Origin: Glycomyces amatae
GTDB taxonomy: Bacteria > Actinomycetota > Actinomycetes > Mycobacteriales > Micromonosporaceae
Direction: 5' to 3'
DNA length: 64,000 nucleotides
NCBI RefSeq assembly: GCF_020991375.1
Contig: NZ_JAJLQZ010000002.1
Coordinates: forward strand, 451,554 to 515,553
Positions 52,578-60,319 of the stretch are shown here, piece after piece; the first letter of the stretch is position 1; the number at the start of each line of letters is the position of its first letter. The position numbers were made by a program, and so were the translations under genes. The notes under the pieces are model-generated. The model saw only the letters and a list, made by a program, of their open reading frames with translations, did no database searches and had not been told where the DNA came from.

Positions 52578-54233
52578 CTAGGTCTGGCTGCGGCGGTGCT
52601 TGATGTTCATCGCGATGGCGCAGGCCAGGACCACCAGTGCCGCTCCGGTGAGGACCGCTTCAGGCAGGATACCCATTGCGGTCGCGGGCGTCGAGCGGTC
52701 GGAGAGCGTCAGATCCGACTGGAGGACGGCCGCGGTGTTGAACTCGGTGGCCTGGTACACCTCGCCGGTGTGGTCGGTGAAGCCGGAGACGCCGACGGTG
52801 GAGGCCATGAGGCCGTCGCGGCCGTGCTCGATCGAGCGCAGCTGGACCATCGCGAGCTGCTGCTGGGCCTCGTTGGTGTCGAAGGTGGCGTTGTTGGTCT
52901 GGACGACCATGAGCTGGGAGCCGTCGCGCACCGAGGCGGTGGTCTCGGCGTCGAAGGCGATCTCGAAGCAGATGAGCCCGGTGATCGCCATGTCCCCCAC
53001 TTGGACGACGCCGGCGTTCTGCCCGTGCTCGAACCCGGCGACGTTGTCTAGCCCAGCGGCCATGCGCGGGTCGATCCAGCCGGCCACGGTGCGGAAGAAG
53101 CCCTTGTAGGGGACGTACTCGGCGAAGGGCACGGGGTGGCGCTTGGAGTACATGAAGACCGGCCCGGCCTCGGGGTCCCAGACGATGCTCATGTTCGAGC
53201 GGGTGCCGTCGTCGTTGTGGACGATGCCGCCGAGGACGATCGGGGCGCCGATGGCCGCGGCGGCCTGGCTGATGAGGTCGTAGGCGTCCTGGTTCTCGAG
53301 CGGGTCGATGTCGGAGGCGTTCTCGGGCCAGACCACGAGGTCGGGGCGCTCGGTCCGGCCCGCGTCGACGGCGGCGGCGAGGTCGAGGGTGCCCTGGACG
53401 TGGTTGTCGAGGACGGCGCGGCGCTGCTCGTTGAAGTCCAGGCCCAGGCGGGGGACGTTGCCCTGGACGACGGCGACGTTGACGACCTCGCCGGCGGGGG
53501 CGGTGCTGCCCAGGGGCACGGCGAGGGGGGCGACGGCGGTCAGCGCGGCCGCGGCGGTGAGCGCGGCGGCCTTGCGGACGCCCGCGCCGCGTTGCGTGGC
53601 GAGCGCGAATCCCGCGGCGAGGAGGAGGCCGCCGGCGAGGGCGACGAGGAAGCTCAGGAAGGGCGCGCCGCCGAGCCAGACCGCGGCGGCCCCGGGCGCG
53701 TCGGCCTGGCTGAAGGCCAGCCGGCCCCAGGGGAAGCCGCCGAAGGGCTGGCGCGAGCGCAGCGCCTCCTGGGCGACCCAGGCGACGCCGGTGAGGGGCG
53801 CCCAGGCCCAGCGGTGGGCGTCGATCAGGCGCGAGCAGGCGGCGAGTCCGGCGCCGAGCAGGCCCGTGCCGAGGGACTGGAGGGCGCACAGGAACAGCCA
53901 GGGCCACTGGCCGACCTGCGTGGAGGACCAGGCCAGCAGGGGCAGGAAGAAGGCCATGCCGTACACGAAGCCGATCCCCAGGCCGCCCCAGGGGCGGCGG
54001 CGGTGGACGGCGGCGCCGAGCCCGGCGACGGAGACGGCCGCGAGCGGCCAGGCCCCGTAGGGCGGGAACGCGAGGACGGCGAGGAGCCCGGAGACGACGG
54101 CGAGGACGAGCGCGGCCGGGAGGCTCAGGCGCCTGCCCAGGGGGGTCGCCGCGAGCAGCCGGGGGCGGCGCTTCGCGGCGGGGGGCGCCTCGGGTGTCGG
54201 GGCGTCGCGGTCGTCGTCGATCACGGTGCTCAC
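52578..54233 (-). CDS. lnt: Apolipoprotein N-acyltransferase Lnt
   Basis: A 551-residue membrane enzyme that adds the third acyl chain to lipoproteins. The N-terminal half has about seven helices; the C-terminal nitrilase domain carries the catalytic Glu (VVWPENASD), Lys (YSKRHPVPFAEYVP) and Cys (ICFEIAFD). GTG at 54233 is preceded by GAGGAG; the frame continues upstream into the structured-RNA region and should not be extended. Pairs with the mannosyltransferase immediately downstream. Confidence 0.94.
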   Translation of the reverse strand: MSTVIDDDRDAPTPEAPPAAKRRPRLLAATPLGRRLSLPAALVLAVVSGLLAVLAFPPYGAWPLAAVSVAGLGAAVHRRRPWGGLGIGFVYGMAFFLPLLAWSSTQVGQWPWLFLCALQSLGTGLLGAGLAACSRLIDAHRWAWAPLTGVAWVAQEALRSRQPFGGFPWGRLAFSQADAPGAAAVWLGGAPFLSFLVALAGGLLLAAGFALATQRGAGVRKAAALTAAAALTAVAPLAVPLGSTAPAGEVVNVAVVQGNVPRLGLDFNEQRRAVLDNHVQGTLDLAAAVDAGRTERPDLVVWPENASDIDPLENQDAYDLISQAAAAIGAPIVLGGIVHNDDGTRSNMSIVWDPEAGPVFMYSKRHPVPFAEYVPYKGFFRTVAGWIDPRMAAGLDNVAGFEHGQNAGVVQVGDMAITGLICFEIAFDAETTASVRDGSQLMVVQTNNATFDTNEAQQQLAMVQLRSIEHGRDGLMASTVGVSGFTDHTGEVYQATEFNTAAVLQSDLTLSDRSTPATAMGILPEAVLTGAALVVLACAIAMNIKHRRSQT

Positions 54234-54353
54234 AGGGGGCGCTCCTCGTTCGTACGCTGTGCACATGCGCGGCCCGCGGGCCGCGCTGAGACTCCCGGCC
54301 CGGCGCGAGTGATCCTCGCGGGGCGGGGGGCTCAAGCCTACTGCGGGCACGGC

Positions 54354-54690
54354 AAAGGGGCGTAGCTGTGTCCGGCTACGCCCCTCGCACGGGTTTCTCC
54401 CAGTCCCTGTACGGCCGGCGTCCCCTGCCGCGTCCACCGGCGATCTTCGGACCAACTCGTACCCGTCTGGCTGAGCGTCTACGAGTTGTTGTCTAGGGAT
54501 CACTGGCGTCCGCCGCGGGTCCACCACCGGCGACCGGCCCGCCTTCCTCCGCCGACCCCCGCGATCTGGACCTGGCCGCCGGTGGCAGTGCGGCCGCGCT
54601 GCCACCTTGTCCAGTCTGCGTGGGAGCAAAGCAAGTCGAGTCGCCCCCGACGTTCGGCGGACTTCCTTCTCGGGTCGTCCGCCGAGGACC
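54354..54690 (-). ncRNA. Candidate structured stable RNA upstream of lnt
   Basis: On the minus strand, a promoter with an A/T-rich upstream element precedes ~340 nt with no convincing ORF but dense perfect pairing. CGGCGGAC/GTCCGCCG spans 54655-54684. GGTGGCAG/CTGCCACC (54581-54606) is enclosed by CTGGAC/GTCCAG (54609-54614 with 54566-54571). CAACTCGTA/TACGAGTTG spans 54453-54488, and a terminal hairpin spans 54356-54385. Two related ~27-nt segments (54505-54533 and 54417-54443) suggest internal duplication. It lacks tmRNA and RNase P signatures. A 6S/Ms1-like polymerase-binding RNA is one hypothesis; a long lnt leader is the alternative. Confidence 0.55.
54356..54385 (-). terminator. Terminator of the candidate stable RNA
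   Basis: On the minus strand AGGGGCGTAGC, CGGACACA loop, GCTACGCCCCT then TTGCC: an 11-bp perfect stem with a short T stretch, located between the structured region and the lnt start. Confidence 0.72.
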
Positions 54691-54695
54691 AGACC

Positions 54696-54758
54696 ACCGT
54701 AAGCCAATCCGCGCCGGTGACGTCAACCGGGTCGGAATTTTGGTCCAGTAATTTTTTT
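54696..54758 (-). promoter_or_regulatory. Strong promoter with UP-like element
   Basis: Reading the minus strand: an A-tract (54758-54752) and AAAATT (54741-54736) lie 10-32 bases upstream of TTGACG (54726-54721). TTACGG or TACGGT follows at 54702-54696 after an 18-19 bp spacer. A/T-tracts in front of -35 are rare in this 70+% GC genome and are typical of stable-RNA promoters. Confidence 0.6.
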
Positions 54759-54801
54759 CGCGTTCCGGGCCGGTCGCTCGGGGGCCGCGCGGCGGGCCTG
54801 G

Positions 54802-56352
54802 TCAGGCACGCGTGTACGCAAGGTGTCCCGCCGCGACGGTCATGGCGCACGCCGGTGCGGGCGTGCCCGGGTCACTCAGATCGGGCAGGGCGCCGGCCGT
54901 GAGATCCCACACGGCGAAATTGGCTCGGGTGTTCGGAACGAGCGACCCCGCGTCGTCCACGCCCAGGGCCCTCCAGCCGCCCCTGGTGGCCGCGGTGAAG
55001 GCCGCCGCCAGCGGCAGTCGCGAGACCGGGTTGCGGTGCGCCACGGCCGCTCTGACGCCGCCCCAGGGGTCGATGGCGGTCACCGGGGAGTCCGAGCCGA
55101 AGGCCAGCGGGACGCCCACGCCCGCGAGCCTGGAGAACGGGTTGGCCGCCAGCGCCCGCTCCCTGCCGAGCCGGGCCGCGTACATGCCGTCGGGGCCGCC
55201 CCAGGCGGCGTCGAACGCCGGCTGGACGGAGGCGTGCACGCCGTGGTGGACCATGCGCGCGATGAGGCCCGCGTCGAGCAGCTCGGCGTGCTCGATGCGG
55301 TGGCGGGCGTGGCGGATCGCGTCGAGGCCGAGCCGGGGCTCGACCAGGTCGAGGCCGTCGAGGACGGCCGCGACGGCGCCGTCGCCGATGGCGTGGAAGG
55401 CCGCGGGGAGGCCGGTCGCGTGGCAGTCCATGAGATGGGCCGCGACGTCCTCGGCGGTGAGGTACTGGGCGCCGAGGGTGTCGGCGTCGGCGTAGGGGGT
55501 GCGCAGGAACGCGGTGCGGGCGCCGAGGGAGCCGTCGGCGGAGAGGTCGCCGCCGCAGCCGTGGGCGCCCAGGTCGCGGGCCTTGCGGGCGGACCGCAGC
55601 TCCCCCCACCAGCCGTAGACGGCGGGGCTGCCGGGCTCCTTGCCGAGGGCGACGAGGCCCGCGAACTCGGGCTCGATGCGGTCGTCGAAGCGGTTGGGGA
55701 CCGAGTGCTCGACGACGGCGGCGACGCCCAGGGACGCGGCGCGGGCGAGGGCGGCGCGGGCCTTCTCGAGGCGCTGGTGGACGGGGACGGCGTGGGCGAC
55801 GGCGGCGCGCGCCGCCCGGTGGGCCATGCGCCGGTACGGGGGCTCGTAGAGGCCGTACTCGAGGGTCGCGATCTCGGGGTGCTCCCGGTCGAGCCGGGCG
55901 CCGGGGACGCCGGCGTGGCCGCAGACGCGGGAGAGGTAGGCGAGGCGGCCCCCGGCGGCGCGGTCCACCTCCTCGTAGGAGGGGAGCGCCGGGTCGTCCC
56001 AGCCGGTCTCGTCCCAGCCTCCCGCGAGGACCACGGCGTCGGCGGGGAGGGTCGCGGCGTAGGCGGCGACGCGGTCGAGGACCTCGGCGGCGGACGCCGT
56101 CCCGGCGAGGTCGAGGTCGGTGAGGGCGGCGCCGGTGCCGGAGAGGTGGACGTGGGAGTCGACGAACGCGGGGGTCACCAGGCCGCCTTCGAGGTCGACG
56201 GCGCGGTCGGCGGCGGGCGCGTCCTCGTCCCGGCCGATCCAGGTGATCCGGTCGCCGTCGGTGAGCAGGGCCGTCGCGGCCGGGCTGGTCGGGCTCAGGA
56301 CCCGCCCGCCGCGCCACAGGGTCTTGGGACCGTTCGCTGGGAGGTGGCTCAT
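54802..56352 (-). CDS. YtcJ-like metal-dependent amidohydrolase
   Basis: A 516-residue amidohydrolase-superfamily enzyme: beta-sandwich residues at both ends, metal-binding DSHVHL (~residues 65-70), HAIGDGAVAAVLDGL, RHRIEHAELLD and FGSDSPVTAIDPWGGVRAAV with the conserved Asp. This matches the YtcJ/NfdA group hydrolysing N-substituted amides or formamides; the substrate is unknown. ATG at 56352. It ends just before the promoter of the candidate stable RNA. Confidence 0.9.
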   Translation of the reverse strand: MSHLPANGPKTLWRGGRVLSPTSPAATALLTDGDRITWIGRDEDAPAADRAVDLEGGLVTPAFVDSHVHLSGTGAALTDLDLAGTASAAEVLDRVAAYAATLPADAVVLAGGWDETGWDDPALPSYEEVDRAAGGRLAYLSRVCGHAGVPGARLDREHPEIATLEYGLYEPPYRRMAHRAARAAVAHAVPVHQRLEKARAALARAASLGVAAVVEHSVPNRFDDRIEPEFAGLVALGKEPGSPAVYGWWGELRSARKARDLGAHGCGGDLSADGSLGARTAFLRTPYADADTLGAQYLTAEDVAAHLMDCHATGLPAAFHAIGDGAVAAVLDGLDLVEPRLGLDAIRHARHRIEHAELLDAGLIARMVHHGVHASVQPAFDAAWGGPDGMYAARLGRERALAANPFSRLAGVGVPLAFGSDSPVTAIDPWGGVRAAVAHRNPVSRLPLAAAFTAATRGGWRALGVDDAGSLVPNTRANFAVWDLTAGALPDLSDPGTPAPACAMTVAAGHLAYTRA

Positions 56353-56365
56353 GCCTCCAATGATG

Positions 56366-57127
56366 TCAGTCGACGGGGTGGAGGACGCGGTGGAGGAACC
56401 CGCGCGCCCGTTCGGTCTTCGGGGCGGCGAGGACCTCGGCGGGCGGACCGGACTCGACGATGACGCCGCCGTCGAGGAAGACCACGCGGTCGGCGACCTC
56501 CCGGGCGAAGCTCATCTCGTGGGTGACCACCAGCATCGTCATGCCGCCGGCGGCGAGGCGCTTCATGACCGACAGGACCTCGCCGACCAGTTCGGGGTCG
56601 AGGGCGCTGGTGGGCTCGTCGAAGAGCATGAGCCTGGGGCGCATGGCCAGCGCCCGCGCGATGGCGACGCGCTGCTGCTGGCCGCCGGACAGCTGCGCGG
56701 GCCGGGCCCGCTCCTTGCCCTCGATGCCGACCTCCGCCAGGAGGCGCCGGGCGTCGGCCTCGGCCCGGGCGCGCGGTGTCTTGCGCACCCGGCGCTGGGC
56801 GATGGTGACGTTGTCGAGGATCGACAGGTGGCTGAAGAGGTTGAAGTGCTGGAAGACCATGCCGATGTCGCGGCGGGCGGCGTCCAGGTCCGCGTCGGGG
56901 CCGGTCATGTCGTGCCCGGCGGCGGCGATGGCGCCCTCGGTGGGCTCCTCCAGGAGGTTGACGCAGCGCAGCAGCGTGGACTTGCCCGAGCCGGAGGGCC
57001 CGATGAGGCAGACGACCTCGCCCTCGGCGATGTCGAGGTCGATGCCGCGCAGGACCTCGTTGTCGCCGAAGCGCTTGCGCAGCCCCCTGATCCGGACGAG
57101 CGGGGCGTCCCCGGTGGACTCGTTCAT
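56366..57127 (-). CDS. Polar amino-acid ABC transporter ATPase
   Basis: A 253-residue ATPase of the GlnQ/HisP type: Walker [13 protein letters not shown]-loop [18 protein letters not shown], signature [15 protein letters not shown], Walker [18 protein letters not shown]-loop VTHEM. Start ATG overlaps the permease stop (ATGA at 57124-57127). Last gene of a binding protein-permease-ATPase operon for a polar amino acid. Confidence 0.94.
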   Translation of the reverse strand: MNESTGDAPLVRIRGLRKRFGDNEVLRGIDLDIAEGEVVCLIGPSGSGKSTLLRCVNLLEEPTEGAIAAAGHDMTGPDADLDAARRDIGMVFQHFNLFSHLSILDNVTIAQRRVRKTPRARAEADARRLLAEVGIEGKERARPAQLSGGQQQRVAIARALAMRPRLMLFDEPTSALDPELVGEVLSVMKRLAAGGMTMLVVTHEMSFAREVADRVVFLDGGVIVESGPPAEVLAAPKTERARGFLHRVLHPVD

Positions 57128-57930
57128 CGTGCGTCTCCTCGCTTCTCCAGGCGGCGGGCCAGCATCGAGAGCGGTACGGTCAGCAGCAGGTAGAGCAGGC
57201 CGCCGACCAGCAGCGGGGTGGCGTTCGCCTCGGAGGTGAGCTCGTTGCGGGCGAACTTGGACAGCTCCATGGTCGCGGCGGTGACGCCGAGGACGAACAC
57301 GAGGCTGGAGTCCTTGGTGAGCATCACCAGCTCGTTCGTCAAGGGCGGGATGACGATCCGCAGGGCCTGCGGCAGGACCACGGTCACCATGGTGCGGGTG
57401 TGGCTCATGCCGAGGGAGCGGGCCGCCTCGATCTGCCCCTTCGGGACGGCCTGGATGCCCGCGCGGACGCTCTCGGCGATGTAGGCCGAGGAGGTCAGGC
57501 CCAGGCCGATGGCGACCTGGCCGTAGACCCCGCCGGGGTATTGGAGGCCCGGGAAGGCCTGGGGCACGCCGAAGCCGACGAGGAAGAGGACCAGCAGGGC
57601 GGGCAGGCCGCGGAAGACCTCGACGTAGCAGGCGGCGAACCAGCGGTAGGGGCCGAACGCCGAGACGCGCATGAGCGCGACGGGCACGCCCACGAGCATG
57701 CCGAACGCGAACGCGAAGAGGGTGTAGACGATCGTGTTCCAGAAGGCCGTCCACACGTCCGGGAACATGTCGGCGGCGATGTCGAGCCGGAGGAACGAGT
57801 CGGCGATGCGGCCCCAGTCGGCGAGGAGCGCGACCGCGAGGACCGCGGCGGCCGCGACGGCGTACTGGACCGCGCGGGAGATCCGGCGCCGCTGCCGCGG
57901 CGCCAGGCGGGGCTCGGTGCGCGGGGCCAC
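57124..57930 (-). CDS. Polar amino-acid ABC transporter permease
   Basis: A 268-residue His/Glu/Gln-type permease: basic N-terminus, one extra helix (~20-40), then the core with [28 protein letters not shown], coupling region [45 protein letters not shown], and [23 protein letters not shown] at 57930 overlaps the binding-protein stop by one base (TAGTG). Confidence 0.93.
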   Translation of the reverse strand: MAPRTEPRLAPRQRRRISRAVQYAVAAAAVLAVALLADWGRIADSFLRLDIAADMFPDVWTAFWNTIVYTLFAFAFGMLVGVPVALMRVSAFGPYRWFAACYVEVFRGLPALLVLFLVGFGVPQAFPGLQYPGGVYGQVAIGLGLTSSAYIAESVRAGIQAVPKGQIEAARSLGMSHTRTMVTVVLPQALRIVIPPLTNELVMLTKDSSLVFVLGVTAATMELSKFARNELTSEANATPLLVGGLLYLLLTVPLSMLARRLEKRGDAR

Positions 57931-58721
57931 TACTGGTCGAGGTCCCCGGTGTACGGCTCGCCGATCCACTCCTCGTAGAGCTCGGCGTAGGTGCCGTCCT
58001 CGAAGGCCTCGTCGAGCATGGCGTTGACCTCGTCGAGGAGCTCGGTGTCGTCCTTCTGGACGGCGAAGCCGTAGTACTCGTCGGTCTCGATGGTCTGGAC
58101 GAGGGTGAGGTCGGAGGCGGTCTCGATCATCGCGGTCCAGGTGGCGAGGTCGGCGATGGAGGCGCCGATGGAGCCGGAGCCGGCGGTCATGGCCGTGGCG
58201 ATGTCGCCCATGGACTCGAAGGCGACCGGCTCGAAGCCGTACTGGTCCTTGACGCTGTCGGCGTAGGCCTCGCCGGTGGTGCCGGACTGGACGGCGACGC
58301 TCTGGCCCTCGAGCTGGTCGAGGGCGGTCACGCTGGAGCCGGGGGGCACCACGAGGGCCTGGTCGGCGCGGTAGTAGGCCTGGGAGATGCCCATGGCCTC
58401 CTGGCGCTCCTCGGTGATGGACATGCCTGCGGCGGCGATGTCGCAGGTGCCGGCGTTGAGGGCCTCGCCGGAGCTGATGGACTCGAAGCCGATCTCGACG
58501 ATCTCGACGGTCTGGTCGAGGCGCTCGGCCAGCAGGTTCATCAGCTCGACGTCGAAGCCGACGTACTCCCCGCCCTCCTGGTACTCGAAGGGCTCGAAGG
58601 GGATGTTCGTGCAGACGGCGAGGGTGGCGTCGTCGCCGGAGTCGGCGGTGCACGCGGCGGCGGCCAGCCCGGTCCCGATCAGGGCCAGAGCGGCGGCGGT
58701 CCGGCGGGCGTAGGTGTTCAC
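57930..58721 (-). CDS. Polar amino-acid ABC substrate-binding lipoprotein
   Basis: A 263-residue family-3 solute-binding protein. The N-terminus [28 protein letters not shown] is a lipoprotein signal (Cys ~24). [46 protein letters not shown] and [24 protein letters not shown] are typical of amino-acid binding proteins. GTG at 58721 has AGGAG seven bases ahead and is preferred to ATG 58736, which lacks one. Heads the three-gene import operon. Confidence 0.92.
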   Translation of the reverse strand: MNTYARRTAAALALIGTGLAAAACTADSGDDATLAVCTNIPFEPFEYQEGGEYVGFDVELMNLLAERLDQTVEIVEIGFESISSGEALNAGTCDIAAAGMSITEERQEAMGISQAYYRADQALVVPPGSSVTALDQLEGQSVAVQSGTTGEAYADSVKDQYGFEPVAFESMGDIATAMTAGSGSIGASIADLATWTAMIETASDLTLVQTIETDEYYGFAVQKDDTELLDEVNAMLDEAFEDGTYAELYEEWIGEPYTGDLDQ

Positions 58722-58909
58722 CTGAGGGCTCCTCATGAGTAGTGGTCGGGGTGATCTTTCCGGTCGGACCCTCCCATGGTCGTGGCGCCTGGTCGGCAAT
58801 GTGGCAGGTTTCGCACTATAGGCGGGCGGAATCGCCGCTCGCGGGCCTTGTCGTCCCTGCGCGGGACACTTGCGGCCGCATGTCGGCCCTGCATGAGAGA
58901 GTGATGCGC

Positions 58910-59815
58910 ATGCTGATGCTCATCGACGCCGCCTCCCTGTGGTACCGGGCCTACTACGGGCTGCCCTCCTCGATCAAGGCGCCGGACGGGCGGCGCGCGG
59001 GGGCGGTGCGCGGGTTCTTCGACGGCCTGGCGGTCCTGGCGCGGCGCTACTCCCCCACGGGGATGGTGTGCTGCCTGGAGGGGAACTGGCGCCCGCAGTG
59101 GCGGATCGACCTGATGCCCGGGTACAAGGCCGAGCGGGCGCTGGCGAACGGGGCGGAGGACACCCCGGAGGGGCTGGAGGACCAGGTCGCGGCGATCGAG
59201 GCGCTGCTGCCGGCCCTGGGGGTGGCGACCGCGGCGCACCCGGACTTCGAGGCGGACGACGTGATCGCGACGCTGGCGGCGCGCACGGCCGAGCCGGTGC
59301 TGGTGGTGACCGGCGACCGGGACCTGTTCCAGCTGGTCGACGACGAGCGGGACCGGAAGGTCGTGTACCTCGCGCGCGGGATATCCAAGGCGGAATTGTT
59401 CGACGGCGAGGCGGTCGCGACGAAGTTCGGCGTGGACCCGGGGCACTACGTGGACTTCGCGGTGCTGCGGGGCGACCCGTCGGACGGGCTGCCGGGCGTG
59501 AAGGGCATCGGCGCGAAGACGGCGGTGACGCTGGTGAACACGTTCGGGGGGATCGCGGGGCTGCGGGCGGCGGCGGCCGAGGCGGGCTCGGACCTGCCCG
59601 AGCGCCAGCGCAGGTCGATCGGGGAGGCGGGCGACTACCTCGAGCGGGCGGTGAAGGTCTCGACGGCGGTGGCGGACGTGGCGGTCCCGCTGACCGACGC
59701 GGCGCTGCCGAAGGCCCCGGCCGACCCGGAGCGGGTCGAGGCCCTGGCGCGGGAGTGGAACGTGGGCTCGGCCCTCAAGCGCTTCCACGAGGCGATCGCG
59801 CCGCAGGGGGCCTGA
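58910..59815 (+). CDS. 5'-3' exonuclease (DNA polymerase I N-domain-like)
   Basis: A 301-residue stand-alone 5'-3' exonuclease/flap nuclease: MLMLIDAASLWYRAYYGLP with the first metal Asp, ADDVIATLAA and VVTGDRDLFQLVDD acidic clusters, then the helix-hairpin-helix SDGLPGVKGIGAKTAVTLVNTFGG. It lacks polymerase domains and would act in primer removal or repair. ATG at 58910 gives GAGAG eight bases ahead; ATG 58904 and GTG 58901 are alternatives. Confidence 0.93.
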   Translation: MLMLIDAASLWYRAYYGLPSSIKAPDGRRAGAVRGFFDGLAVLARRYSPTGMVCCLEGNWRPQWRIDLMPGYKAERALANGAEDTPEGLEDQVAAIEALLPALGVATAAHPDFEADDVIATLAARTAEPVLVVTGDRDLFQLVDDERDRKVVYLARGISKAELFDGEAVATKFGVDPGHYVDFAVLRGDPSDGLPGVKGIGAKTAVTLVNTFGGIAGLRAAAAEAGSDLPERQRRSIGEAGDYLERAVKVSTAVADVAVPLTDAALPKAPADPERVEALAREWNVGSALKRFHEAIAPQGA

Positions 59816-59925
59816 ACCGGGCCCGGCCCGGCCGGACTGTCGTACCCACCGGGCACCATTGCAGACCGGGGGCCCGTCCCCGAGGCCCTGCAGGCTTCCG
59901 GGATGCCCGCCGATCGGGCCCGGCC

Positions 59926-60303
59926 TCACTCCCAGACGTTCGCCTCGGCTTCGAACACCTCCCGGTCCGAGTGGACCGGGATGACGCACACGATGTGGCC
60001 GCCGGGGGCCCGCAGCGTCCGGCAGTCGAGCCAGCGCGAGACCTCGACCGCCCCCAGCGCCTTCAAGCGCTCGGTCTCGGCGTCGAGGTCGTCGGTCTCG
60101 ATGTCCACATGGATCCGCGGCTCGCCCTCGCCCAGGCGCTGCACCCCCGTCACCAGGCCCGGCAGCGCCCCGGGCAGCGAGAAGTACTGCTCCTCCTCGG
60201 GCACCGGCACCGCCGGCACGCCGAGCGCGCCGGACCAGAAGCCCGCCGCCGCGTCGGCGTCGGTCGTGTCGAAGAGGATGGTCGAGAGGCGGCTGCGGTG
60301 CAC
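59926..60303 (-). CDS. VOC-family protein
   Basis: A 125-residue glyoxalase-fold protein: STILFDTTDADAAAGFWSGALGVPAVPVPEEEQYFSLPG, then RIHVDIETDDLDAETERLKALGAVEVSRW and LRAPGGHIVCVIPV. GTG at 60303 with AAGGGAAG ahead. It lies 16 bases downstream of the helicase gene on the same strand and is probably cotranscribed. Ligand unknown. Confidence 0.88.
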   Translation of the reverse strand: MHRSRLSTILFDTTDADAAAGFWSGALGVPAVPVPEEEQYFSLPGALPGLVTGVQRLGEGEPRIHVDIETDDLDAETERLKALGAVEVSRWLDCRTLRAPGGHIVCVIPVHSDREVFEAEANVWE

Positions 60304-60319
60304 AGTGCTTCCCTTCGGG

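Noticed and set aside
54354..54690. Candidate RNA as tmRNA or RNase P RNA
   Set aside because: No tRNA-like T-arm/acceptor end or tag-peptide ORF for tmRNA, and the conserved GAGGAAAGTCC and ACAGA elements of RNase P RNA are absent.
54493..54726. 77-codon minus-strand ORF inside the candidate RNA
   Set aside because: It would start upstream of the predicted transcription start, has no ribosome-binding site, and is interrupted by the hairpin structure; pairing evidence favours RNA.
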